Shown: positions 16,269-25,900 of the stretch, piece after piece
Numbering within the stretch: the first letter of the stretch is position 1
How the letters are laid out: each line of letters opens with the position of its first letter
NCBI GenBank assembly: GCA_021732995.1
Contig: JAKFWA010000123.1
Location: 1-38,027 of the forward strand
Length of the DNA: 38,027 bases
Origin: Planctomycetaceae bacterium
GTDB taxonomy: Bacteria; Planctomycetota; Planctomycetia; Planctomycetales; Planctomycetaceae
Direction: 5' to 3'
The notes under the pieces: generated by a model
What the model was told of the DNA's origin: nothing
Databases searched by the model: none
What the model saw: only the letters and a program-made list of their open reading frames with translations
Made by a program: the position numbers and the translations under genes

Positions 16269-17702
16269 TTACTTCCTGCTATACCGAGTTCTGAGTTCTG
16301 TACGCAGCGTGGCGAGCGTGTCCGCGTACTTCGGATCAGCAGCGAGGTTCTGGAGTTCTTTGGGGTCGGTTTCATAGTCGTACAGTTCGACGCCGTTGTC
16401 GCCATCGTTCCATTCGGTGAGGCGGTAGCGTTCGGTTCGAAGACTGCGGCCTGTGGTTTGGGGTCGCACGGTCGGCGCATTCGTTTGCGTCGGCGTTCCG
16501 CGCGTGACCATCGTCAGAGCGGGCTTGGTCCACTCGGCCTGCGGATTCACGAGCAGCGGCTTCAAGCTCTTGCCTTCGACGGCTGGGGAAGCGTCGATGC
16601 CGCACAGATCGGTGAGCGTGGGGTAAAGATCTACAAGTTCCACCGTTCGCCCGCTGGCCTTGCCGCGTTGTGTGCTGCCGGGAACTGAGATCAGCAGCGG
16701 CACGCGCGCAGAGTTCTCGAAGAGCGACATCTTCTGCCACAGGCCGTGTTCATAGAGGTGATAGCCGTGGTCGCTCATGAAGACGACGATCGTTTTCTCC
16801 GCCAGCTTGAGGCGATCGAGAGCGTTCAGCAGTTCGCCGACTTGCGCATCCATGAAACTGATCGCCGCGTAGTAAGCCTGAATCGCGAGCCGACGTTGCT
16901 CGTCCGTCATGTCGGCTTGCTCCTTCTTGTGTGATAAGAAGGCTGCATCAGGAAAACCTTCACGTGAGTGCGGTGCCCCAACGAAATCCACTTTGGAGGG
17001 CGGATAGAGATCAAACCACTTCTTCGGCGCGACATACGGCGTATGCGGTCGGAAGTAGCCCACGGCGAGGAAGAACGGTTCCTGCTGGTGCTTCTCAAGG
17101 AGCGAAATCGCGGTGGCTGCGGACTTGGCATCCGTTTGCTCGGCATCCGTTCCTTCGGCGGCCAGCCAACTCAGCGTGCCACCGAAACGCGCCGGGCCTT
17201 CGTTCTTGGGCGTCAGCGTGAAGATGCTCTCTTCATCGTCTTTATCCCGGCCGCGCGGATTGAATCGCTCCTGCCATGATGGCGCATCATCGAAGCCGTC
17301 CGTCCCGATTTGAGCTGGCACGCCGTAGTGGTAGAGCTTGCCCACACGAGCCACGTAGTAGCCGGCCTTCTGAAAAGCCTGCGGCAGAGTGACATGATCC
17401 GGGTTCTTCTTCCGAAAGTGGGCGGAGTTCTCATACACGCCGGTCGAATCGGGACGCAGGCCGCTGAGGAACGACGCGCGTGAAGGGTTGCAGAGCGGGA
17501 ACTGACAGTACGCTCGGTCGAAGCGCACGCTGCGTTCAGCCAGTCGATCGAGATTCGGAGTCTTCACAACCGGGTGTCCGTAGCAACCCAGCCGCGTGCT
17601 GAGATCGTCCGAAACCACCAACAGCACGTTGAGTTTCTCCGCAGCAATCGATTCCGCGGAGCAACTCAGCCCGACTACAAGCATCAGGAACCAGCGCAGC
17701 AT
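16269..17702 (-). CDS. Exported sulfatase, iduronate-2-sulfatase-like
   Basis: A 477-residue type I sulfatase. A signal peptide covers residues 1-21. The formylglycine site is CNPSR (Cys71), preceded by the metal-binding SDDL at 31-34 and followed by LSGLRPDSTG. The FMSDHGYHLYEHGLW segment supplies further metal and substrate ligands. The order of motifs and the GCYGHPVVKTPNLDRLA stretch match iduronate-2-sulfatase-like enzymes that planctomycetes use on sulfated polysaccharides; the substrate is unknown. Maturation requires a formylglycine-generating enzyme encoded elsewhere. ATG 17702 has GGAG 8 bases upstream; an upstream in-frame start would add 13 residues before the signal peptide. Confidence 0.93.
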   Translation of the reverse strand: MLRWFLMLVVGLSCSAESIAAEKLNVLLVVSDDLSTRLGCYGHPVVKTPNLDRLAERSVRFDRAYCQFPLCNPSRASFLSGLRPDSTGVYENSAHFRKKNPDHVTLPQAFQKAGYYVARVGKLYHYGVPAQIGTDGFDDAPSWQERFNPRGRDKDDEESIFTLTPKNEGPARFGGTLSWLAAEGTDAEQTDAKSAATAISLLEKHQQEPFFLAVGYFRPHTPYVAPKKWFDLYPPSKVDFVGAPHSREGFPDAAFLSHKKEQADMTDEQRRLAIQAYYAAISFMDAQVGELLNALDRLKLAEKTIVVFMSDHGYHLYEHGLWQKMSLFENSARVPLLISVPGSTQRGKASGRTVELVDLYPTLTDLCGIDASPAVEGKSLKPLLVNPQAEWTKPALTMVTRGTPTQTNAPTVRPQTTGRSLRTERYRLTEWNDGDNGVELYDYETDPKELQNLAADPKYADTLATLRTELRTRYSRK

Positions 17703-17884
17703 GTCGAGGTCTCCAGGCAGGTGGGAAAATTCACCGAGCACTCTGGCTACTACCGAACTCGCAATTTGTCATCATTCGTCGTGAGTTCGTATTTCAAATC
17801 GCAGTTCACGTGACAGCAACGTAACGCACAACGCGCCGACCGTCGAAGTTCAGCGCGAGTTTCGTTGCAACAAGGGTTCGCGTC

Positions 17885-19027
17885 ATGGCGCGTTGGGAGC
17901 AGTTGATCCGCACGATTCACTCGAGTGGTCAGCAACTGGTGTTGTCGGCCACAGGCGGAGGCAGTGCCGCCATCGCACGCCTGCTGCAGGTGCCGGGTGG
18001 TTCACAGTCGGTTCTCGAAGCGGTCGTCCCGTACTCGGCCACGGCGGTGGATCAATGGCTGACACGCAAACCGGACAGCTACTGCTCACGCGAAACAGCG
18101 TTGGTCATGGCGTCGGTCGCGTGGAAGCGGGCAGCCGAACTCACCGGCAAGCGCATGGGATTGATTGGTGTCGGTTGCACGGCATCACTGGTCAGTGATC
18201 GACCGAAACGCGGACTTCATCGAGGCTGGGTGGCCACGCAGTCCGATAAGGAAACACGCCTGCTGCAGCTTAGGCTGACGAAAGGCGCACGCACGCGAGA
18301 GGACGAGGACAACGTCATCGCGGATCTTGTTTTGGGAGCGCTCGCAGAATCGATCGGTTTGAGAGACATCCCCCTCCCCAATCTGACGGGTGACGAGTCC
18401 ATTGACGAAGAGTTCGTGCAGCCGCACGAACTCATTCAGCACGTGTGGCGCGGGGATCAACCGGTCGTTTGGTCGCACCCGGATGGGTCCCTCAGCCCGG
18501 AGGTCGATGTGGCACCGAAAGGCTTGATTTCCGGAGCCTTCAACCCGCTGCATCGGGGGCATCTCAAGCTCCGGGAGGTGGCCGAAGAGATGCTCGGTGG
18601 ACTGGTCTACTTTGAACTCACGATCGCCAACGCCGATAAACCGAAGCTGGACTATCTTTCGATCGAACAGCGGCGGAAACAGTTTCAGACCTGCCCGCTG
18701 GCTCTTTCGACGGCGTCGTTGTTCGTCGACAAAGCCCGCTGCTTTCCACACACGACATTCGTCATCGGCTACGACACCGCCGAACGACTGCTCTCGCCGC
18801 GATTCTACGGCAACACAACAGCAGGAACTGAACTGGCCCTGCAGGGCGTGCGTGAGCACGGTTGCAAATTCCTCGTCGCGGGCCGCGTCATCGAAGGAAC
18901 ATTTCATTCGCTCGAACAATTGGATGTGCCCGAGTTCGCTCGCGATATGTTCTCATCGATCCCCGAAAACCGCTTTCGAGATGACATCTCTTCAACGGTC
19001 TTACGAGCGAAATCATCCGAGTCTTAG
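17885..19027 (+). CDS. CinA-C (PncC-like) / NMNAT-like nucleotidyltransferase fusion
   Basis: A 380-residue cytoplasmic protein with two domains. Residues 5-160 resemble the CinA C-terminal domain (PncC, nicotinamide-nucleotide amidase), but the usual AES-C-TGG motif reads LSATGGGSAAI and the TGIAGP region reads GVGCTASL. Residues 212-375 are a nucleotidyltransferase of the NMNAT/NadD superfamily: GAFNPLHRGH (residues 217-226) holds the HxGH motif, and ISSTVLR near the C-terminus is the ISSTxxR nucleotide-binding motif. Pairing an NMN-deamidase-like domain with an adenylyltransferase-like domain suggests pyridine nucleotide salvage or repair, which is inference. ATG 17885 has AAGGG upstream. 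It is divergent from the sulfatase gene. Confidence 0.87.
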   Translation: MARWEQLIRTIHSSGQQLVLSATGGGSAAIARLLQVPGGSQSVLEAVVPYSATAVDQWLTRKPDSYCSRETALVMASVAWKRAAELTGKRMGLIGVGCTASLVSDRPKRGLHRGWVATQSDKETRLLQLRLTKGARTREDEDNVIADLVLGALAESIGLRDIPLPNLTGDESIDEEFVQPHELIQHVWRGDQPVVWSHPDGSLSPEVDVAPKGLISGAFNPLHRGHLKLREVAEEMLGGLVYFELTIANADKPKLDYLSIEQRRKQFQTCPLALSTASLFVDKARCFPHTTFVIGYDTAERLLSPRFYGNTTAGTELALQGVREHGCKFLVAGRVIEGTFHSLEQLDVPEFARDMFSSIPENRFRDDISSTVLRAKSSES

Positions 19028-19213
19028 GTCTCAGTATCGTTAACAGGTTTGCTGAGCACCGTGGCGGACACGTCTCGCGTCCGTCCCTGCCAGACCAAAG
19101 CCAGACGTTTTGGTCACGGTGAGTCGATAACTCTGCGCGGCCATCGCACGCTACAGTTCCCTGAGTCGTTCGCTCCCGACAACTTGGTTCGCGAAGTGTA
19201 AAGAGGACGCCGC

Positions 19214-21178
19214 ATGTGGAACTCGTTGAGACGTTGTCTGTTCGTGGTGCTGGCCGGGGCTTCGAGTTCGGTGTTCGCTCAAGCGGTGCCGACGGATCAA
19301 GAGGCCGCGATTCGCGATGGCTTGAAGGAACTCAACACTGAGATTGAAACGCTCTTCGAGAAAACCGCGAAGACGCAGAAGATCGATGCGCGGCTGCGAG
19401 CGGACATTGCCGTGTATGCCAAGGGCGTCGAATGGTGCCTGCAGCATGAAGAGTTCTTCGTGCCGAAGAACAGCAAGGACGGCAAGACACCGTATGGAAA
19501 ACTTTGCCTCGACGCGATCAAGGCTGGTAAGGCTCGCGTGCAGGAATTGGCCAGCGGCAAGCCCGACTGGGTCAACAAGACGGGAGCAACGATTCGCGGT
19601 TATGTGTCGCGCGTTGATGGTTCAGTCCAGCCGTATGCGTTGCTGCTACCCAAGAACTTCGGCGAGGCCAAGTCTGCTCAACGCTGGCCGCTGCATCTGG
19701 TGCTGCATGGCCGCGGGGGGGAACGCAACGAAGTGCGATTCTTCGCCGAGCATGACAACAAGCAGCCCAAGCAGGACGTCACCTGGATTCAACTGGATGT
19801 CTTTGGTCGCACCGACAATGCCTATCGCTGGGCGGGCGAGACGGATGTCTTCGAGGCGCTGAAGGATGTCACTCGCCGCTATCGGATCGATGAGCAACGC
19901 ATCACGCTGCGCGGTTTCTCGATGGGTGGTGCGGGGAGCTGGCATCTCGGTCTACATCATCCGTCGGAATGGTCATCCGTCGGACCGGGCGCGGGCTTCA
20001 TCGACTTCTACAGGTATCAGAAGCAAACGGCCCTGCTGCCCGAGTACCAGCACAAGACGCTGCGGATCTACGACTCAATCGATTACGCGCTCAACATGGC
20101 CAATGTGCCGGTTTGCACCTACGGCGGTGAATTGGATGAACAGCTCGTCGCCAGCACCGCGATGGTCGAACGCGCCAACGAACTGAACGTCCCCAGCAAG
20201 CTGCTGATCGGGCCGGGGGTGGGTCACAAGTTCCATCCCGACACCGAGAAGGAATTCATGGCATGGCATCTGGAGCGATCCGAAGCCGGGCGAACTCCTT
20301 ATCCGGGCGCTAAGTCGATCCGCTTCATCACTCACACGCTGAAGTACAACAAGTGCGAGTGGCTGACGATCGAGGAACTCGAACAACACTATGAACCCAC
20401 GACGGTCGAAGGCGGAGTCGCCAGCGGGTTACTTAGCTTGAAGACGAAGAACGTCGCGGCGTTGCAGATCGCACGCGACATCGCAGACGACGTGGAACTC
20501 GATGGCCAGAAGTTCGAACTGCAAAGCGCGGCCGAGAACCTGCTGCCGGGCGTGTACTTCGTAAAAGAGAAAGGTAAGTGGGAAGCGCTCGACTACAACG
20601 AGTCGATCAGCTTTGCCCGCAACCCCAGCTTGCGGAAGCGGCACAATCTTCAGGGACCGATTGACGACGCGTTCATGGAGCCGTTTGTCTGCGTGAAGCC
20701 AACCGGCAAGTCAGTGACGGCGGAACATCAAGCCTGGGCCAATGCGACGCTCAGCCGCTTCGATCGCGAGTTCAGCAAGTGGATGCGCGGCAAGATTCGC
20801 GTCGTGGACGACACTCAAGTCAGCGAAGACGACATCGCCGACAAGAACCTGATTCTGTTCGGCGATCCGAAGTCCAACGGCGTGATGAAGCGAGTCATGG
20901 AGAAGCTGCCGGTCGTCTGGAAAGACAACGTCTTCGAGGTCGCGGGCAAGACTTATGACGCGAAGACGCACGGTGTGTGCTTCATCTATCCGAACCCGCT
21001 GAACCCGTCGCGATACGTCGTCGTGAACTCGGGGCACACGATGCATGACAAGGATTTCAAAGCGTCGAACGCCTGGCTGTTCCCCAAACTGGGCGACATC
21101 GCGGTGCTCAATCTGAAGGATGAATCCACCGTCTGGGCCAGTCTCTTTGACGAGGACTGGCAGCTCAAGCCTCAATAA
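19214..21178 (+). CDS. Exported prolyl-oligopeptidase-like alpha/beta hydrolase
   Basis: A 654-residue secreted protein with a signal peptide (residues 1-23, ending VFAQ). The hydrolase domain spans about residues 125-345: the oxyanion segment HGRGG (165-169), the nucleophile elbow GFSMG (Ser236), a candidate acid in GGELDEQ near 305 and a candidate base in GVGHKFHPD near 333. This is the prolyl-oligopeptidase/dienelactone-hydrolase-like arrangement often annotated as peptidase or esterase in planctomycetes. The 300 residues after the hydrolase form an additional domain that I cannot assign. The substrate is unknown. The gene stands alone and is followed by a strong palindrome at 21196-21226. 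Confidence 0.85.
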   Translation: MWNSLRRCLFVVLAGASSSVFAQAVPTDQEAAIRDGLKELNTEIETLFEKTAKTQKIDARLRADIAVYAKGVEWCLQHEEFFVPKNSKDGKTPYGKLCLDAIKAGKARVQELASGKPDWVNKTGATIRGYVSRVDGSVQPYALLLPKNFGEAKSAQRWPLHLVLHGRGGERNEVRFFAEHDNKQPKQDVTWIQLDVFGRTDNAYRWAGETDVFEALKDVTRRYRIDEQRITLRGFSMGGAGSWHLGLHHPSEWSSVGPGAGFIDFYRYQKQTALLPEYQHKTLRIYDSIDYALNMANVPVCTYGGELDEQLVASTAMVERANELNVPSKLLIGPGVGHKFHPDTEKEFMAWHLERSEAGRTPYPGAKSIRFITHTLKYNKCEWLTIEELEQHYEPTTVEGGVASGLLSLKTKNVAALQIARDIADDVELDGQKFELQSAAENLLPGVYFVKEKGKWEALDYNESISFARNPSLRKRHNLQGPIDDAFMEPFVCVKPTGKSVTAEHQAWANATLSRFDREFSKWMRGKIRVVDDTQVSEDDIADKNLILFGDPKSNGVMKRVMEKLPVVWKDNVFEVAGKTYDAKTHGVCFIYPNPLNPSRYVVVNSGHTMHDKDFKASNAWLFPKLGDIAVLNLKDESTVWASLFDEDWQLKPQ

Positions 21179-21195
21179 GAGCTGCCGAACGTCTT

Positions 21196-21226
21196 CGTAG
21201 TTCAGTCTCGGAGAGACTGAACTACG
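21196..21226. repeat. Perfect palindromic intergenic repeat
   Basis: A 14-base arm CGTAGTTCAGTCTC (21196-21209) is followed by the loop GGA and its exact complement (21213-21226). It lies 18 bases after the hydrolase stop. Without a T run on either side it is not a classical intrinsic terminator. It resembles the dispersed palindromes seen between planctomycete genes and may stabilise or end the transcript. Confidence 0.8.
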
Positions 21227-21427
21227 GTCTCATTTCGCCTTCGGCGCAGACGGCTACGTGAACATAACTCACGGTTTCAAGTCCGCGAAAAACGGCTTGC
21301 CGAAAAAGCCGTCTTGGAGAGACGAGGGAAATCGGTCTACAGTTTGGCGTCCTGCGGGACCTACAACTTATTGAAGTGCCGGTGGTATGGGAGTGCCGCT
21401 GTGCATTTTGCAGGCAGTTCACGCGAA

Positions 21428-21435
21428 AGGGAGGT
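21428..21435 (+). promoter_or_regulatory. Ribosome binding site deciding the GTG start of the SbcD-like gene
   Basis: AGGGAGGT ends 4 bases before GTG 21440. It is the best Shine-Dalgarno match in front of any in-frame start, and the SbcD-like similarity begins directly after this GTG, so the 42 codons upstream (from 21314) are not translated as part of the protein. Confidence 0.75.
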
Positions 21436-21439
21436 CGCT

Positions 21440-22765
21440 GTGCCGCTGCAGCCGTTGCGATTTATTCATGTCGCCAACGCGTTGATTGATCATCAACTGC
21501 GTGATCTGGGCGCGCTTTCAAAAGAAGCACGTTCCATTGCGCTCAACGCCACCGTCGCCAGCTTCGAACGCATTGTCGAAGCCTGCCTCAATCATAATGT
21601 GGACTTTCTGTTGCTGACTGGCGGCACGTTCGATGAACGCGACCACAGCCTCAAAGCCCGCATCACGCTGATTGACGGATTCGACACGCTCGACGAAGCC
21701 GGTATTCAGGTTTTCGTGGTTCCCGGTCCGCATGATCCGGCGTCCGCCTGGCGGGCACTCGGTGAATTGCCGGCGAACGTCACCGTCTTTGATCCGACGG
21801 AAGACGAACTCACGGCGATCATGCGTGATGACACTGTCATTGCGACACTCGAATCGTGTGCTCAGTCCGGGAACGGGCAGTCGACTCAGGGAGCGTCGAC
21901 TCACGGCACCCGCGTCACGCCCCTGCGGGTTGGCGTGATCGCTCCGTCCGTGAGTACGTCAGCCACGCGGCATACCGTTGAGAATTGGCTCAACATTTTT
22001 GGTGTCGACTATCTGGCCGTCGGGGCTGAATACGGACGCCTCAGTGCGAACCGCGGCTCGAAGGTGGGACACGGTCCCGGCCCGGCCGTCCCGCAATCGA
22101 AGCGGAATGTCGGTCCGCATGGCTGCTCGCTGGTCACTGTTGATGAGCAAGGCCGGCTCGGGCACGAGTTCCTCTGCACGTCCACCATTCGACGTGAACG
22201 CTGCGAACTGCAACTCCGGCAGGACACGTCCTGGGATGAGCTCATTCGCGACATGCGCGACTGGCTCAACGGACTGGACCAACTGGAATCGCGACCGCTG
22301 CTAATCGTGGACTGGACCCTGAAGGGTTTGGGCACGCTGCACGACTCGCTCGGCGAACGCGAATCACAGCAGGAACTCTTCGAACTGCTGGCGGCGGACA
22401 CGATCTTCTCGTCGTCGCAGTTGGTGGCTCATCGGCTGGAACTGGCAACGCCACTTCCAGAGCCGGAGATCAACACCGAAGAAACGCTGCTGGAAACATC
22501 TTCTTCCAATCGCCGTGAGACCGAGGCCACTCGACCGGCAGCGCGCAGCCTGGTCGGCAAAGGCTTCTTCATGCGACTGGATGAGTCGCATGCGATCGTC
22601 AAAACGGTGCTGGAGCAGAATCAGAAGAAAGTCGGCACACGCGAAGCGCCCTGGCTGGAGAAGCTGGAAGCGCTGGCCACGCGCGTCGACGAAGAATCAA
22701 TTGCGGCAAAGGCCAAGAAGCTGGGCGTGAACTGGTTTGTGAGAATCGATCCCGCGAACGACTAA
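21440..22765 (+). CDS. SbcD/Mre11-like (YhaO-type) protein with degenerate metal site
   Basis: A 441-residue relative of the Mre11/SbcD calcineurin-like nucleases. The fold is visible, yet the five metal-binding motifs are mostly lost. DxH near the start reads NxL (Asn13, Leu15); the GD motif reads GG (TGGTFDERD, residues 60-68); GNHD reads GPHD (96-99, His98 kept); and GHxH reads GAEYG. The two-metal centre therefore cannot form normally. The C-terminal 150 residues contain charged helices likely to bind the ATPase partner. The GTG start is supported by AGGGAGGT upstream. The SMC-type ATPase gene follows after 157 bases, as in yhaO-yhaN and sbcD-sbcC pairs. Confidence 0.82.
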   Translation: MPLQPLRFIHVANALIDHQLRDLGALSKEARSIALNATVASFERIVEACLNHNVDFLLLTGGTFDERDHSLKARITLIDGFDTLDEAGIQVFVVPGPHDPASAWRALGELPANVTVFDPTEDELTAIMRDDTVIATLESCAQSGNGQSTQGASTHGTRVTPLRVGVIAPSVSTSATRHTVENWLNIFGVDYLAVGAEYGRLSANRGSKVGHGPGPAVPQSKRNVGPHGCSLVTVDEQGRLGHEFLCTSTIRRERCELQLRQDTSWDELIRDMRDWLNGLDQLESRPLLIVDWTLKGLGTLHDSLGERESQQELFELLAADTIFSSSQLVAHRLELATPLPEPEINTEETLLETSSSNRRETEATRPAARSLVGKGFFMRLDESHAIVKTVLEQNQKKVGTREAPWLEKLEALATRVDEESIAAKAKKLGVNWFVRIDPAND

Positions 22766-22922
22766 AGGCGATTGAGTCGGCAGGGGATGGGATGCGGGTC
22801 GAGTCTGTCGGTGAGTGGCGATTACGAGTGACGTGAGAGCGGGGCGGCCAGTGGTCGTCCCAAACGTCGAAACGAACGCCGTTGTTCGTTCGACGTTCTG
22901 GTTTCAGGGAGGGAACCAGCCC

Positions 22923-25900
22923 ATGAAGTTAGAGCGGATTCACATCGAGCGTTATGGAGCCTGGCAGGGACTTGACCTGCCGGTGGACGACGCAGGCTTG
23001 AGCGTGTTCTTCGGTCCGAACGAAGCCGGCAAGACGACGCTGATGCGCTTCGTGCGCGGCGTGCTGTACGGCTTCGACAGCGAAGACCTGCGCCGGCTGA
23101 AGAACCCGGACGATCATGCGCCGTGGGGCGGTGCCCTGCAGATTCAGCACAACAAGCAAACGTGGCTCGTGCGTCGCATAGGTAAGGCGGGCACGCGCGG
23201 ACTGGTGACCGCTCGCCGCCTGGAACGCGACGGCGAAGGACCGATCACCGACGGCACGTCGCTGGTGCGTGATCTCGTCGGCAACGTGTCCGAGAAACTC
23301 TACGAGAACGTCTTCGCGATTGGCCTGCCCGAGTTGCAGACGCTGGCCTCGCTCGAAGCTCAGGAAGTCGCCGAACACATCTACTCAGTCTCGATGGGCC
23401 TCGAAGGCCGCCGCCTGCTGCGCATCATTGATGAGACGCGTCAGAAGCGGTCCGCCATTCTGGATATCGAACACGGCACCGGCACGCTGACGGAGAAGCA
23501 CGGGTACCTCGAAGCACTTGATCGACAGCTCGAAGGCGGTCATGAAACCCGCCGCCGCTATGGCAAGCTCTGCGACGATCGTCGCAAGCTGGAAGAGTCG
23601 ATCATCGACGCGAAGGATCGGCAGCGCGGGCTGGAAGAGCAGCTCCGCGGTCACGAATACATGGACCTGGTGTGGGAACCGTGGCGCAAGGTGAAGCACC
23701 TGGAACGCGAGCTGGGTAGTGTTCCTGCGAATGGCGATTTCCCGAAAAACGGTCTCGCGACACTGCGGCAGATCGAAGGTGAACTCGACGCGCTCCGCTC
23801 ACGTCGCGCGGCGCTGAATGCCGAAGCCAAGCTGCTGCGCGATCGTCGACGTCAGGTTGAGATCGACCCGAATCTGCGCCGCTACGCTCCGACGATGCAG
23901 AGCCTCGTCGATCAGCGTGACTGGCTCACCGAAATCGTGCACTTCGCACAAGACTCGGTGAAGGACGCCAACGTCCTGAAGACACAACTCGACGAAGCCC
24001 TGCTGCGACTCGATGCCGGCTGGACGATCGAGCGGCTGCGCAAGCTGGATGTCGATCATCTCGGCACGGACTGCCTGCATGAGCGGGCGCGCGAGTTCTC
24101 ACGCAGCGAGCAGCGCAATCGCTGGGTGAGCCGTCGCTATCGCAAGCTGCATACGAAATGCCATCGTCGACAAAAGCTGCTGGTCGAACGCAAAGAGCAA
24201 CTCGGCGTCGATTCAATTGCATCAGCCATCACGAAGACTCAAGACCAACTCAGCCACATCGAGGAACTCGGCGAACTGCGAGTCCGCGAAGCCGAACTGG
24301 TGGAACACAAGGCACGGCTCAGCGAGCAACTGGATCGCCTGTCTGTCGATCCGTCGTTGCCGCAATGGGTGTATGTCGTCTTCTCCGCCTTGGGACTGGT
24401 CGGCGGCGTGCTGGGACTCGGCGGTCTTTCGATGGGCCTGCAGTCCAACTTCATTGCCGGCATGGGCTACTTCATGCTCGGCCTGTGCTGCGAAGGTCTG
24501 ACGTGGTCACTGAAGAAGCACTTCGAAGGCGAAGTCGCCAGCACACTCGCCCGCATGAAACGCGAACTGGCCGACATCGAACGTCGTCAGGAAGAAACTC
24601 ACAAGCAACATGAAGAACTCTGCGATCTGATCTTCGGCCCCAAGCCCGTGCTGCCTCCGCCCGTCGTGCCGACGGTTCCGATCAGCGCTACGTTCCATTC
24701 GCTGAGCATTGAGCTGCCGGCCAACTACGCGAAGGGTGATGCCAACGGCGAACACCATGTGGCCGCGAAGCCCGGCGCCATCAAGATTCACGATCAGACG
24801 ACCGACGAAGCCAGCGAGTTCGCGCTGTCGAAACTCGATCGCAAGATGACCGACGTGGAGCTGATGCAATGCTGCCATGATCGGCTGCGCCAACTGGAGC
24901 AACTGGATCGGCTCGACAACTGGGTGACTCGTGCCCGTCAGGCGCTGATTACCAAACGAGTGCGCCTGCACGAAGCTCAGCGTGAATTCGGTGCCGCGCG
25001 TCAGCAGTGGGTGCATCAGCTTCGTTCGCAGGGTCTGACTGAGACCGTGAACGTCGACGCCGCTCTGTCCGAACGCGATCAGCTCGGCCGCGCTGCCGTT
25101 CTGTTGAAGCAAATGGATGCGCTGCTCACCGACGCCAACCTTGGCAAGAAGCTGTTCCAGAAGTATCGCGCCCGGATTGAAGAAGTCGGTCATACCGCTC
25201 TGCGCTGGAAACGCGACTACTCCAATCCGCTGGCCGTACTGGACGATTGGAAACGCGAACTCACCACGATGGCCGACAGGCTGACTGAACGGCGTCAGTT
25301 GCTGAAAGAAGTGCGTCTGAAGCGGGCACAGGCATCGAGCCTGTGGCCGAAGATCCGTCGTCTGAAGCTGCAGCAATCCGCTCTGCTGGTTCGCGGCGGT
25401 GCGGCTTCGATTGATGATTTCCAGGAACGAGCCGCCAACATCGAACGTCGCGTCGCTCTGGAAGATCAATTGATGAAAGCACGCGGCGAACTCGAACGCG
25501 TCGCTTCGTCCAATCAAACGATGGCGATCGTCGAAAGCGATCTGCGCGACTTCGACCGGCAGCGCAATCAACATGCAGTCGAAACCATTCAGCAGGAACT
25601 GGAAGACATCGCTGCTGAGATTGAACTGGCTCACGAGCAACTCAACCGCACGCGGCAGGAACTCAAGATTGTCGAATCCGACAGTTCCTCCGCCGAACTG
25701 CGATTTGAGCGCGAGCAACTGCTGTCTGAGATCACGGATCTGACCGAAGACTGGTTTGCTCTCGAATGGTCGCTGCAGACGCTCGATGGTTTGCGGCTCG
25801 AGTTTGAACGCAATCATCAGACGCCGATCCTCGCTCGAGCCCGCGACATCCTGCGTCGCTTGAGCGGTGGTCGTTACACGAACGTGTGGACTCCGCTGGG

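Noticed and set aside
24507-25817. A minus-strand open frame of 436 codons
   Set aside because: It is wholly antisense to the YhaN-like ATPase gene; long antisense frames are expected from the codon bias there, and its product shows no domain.
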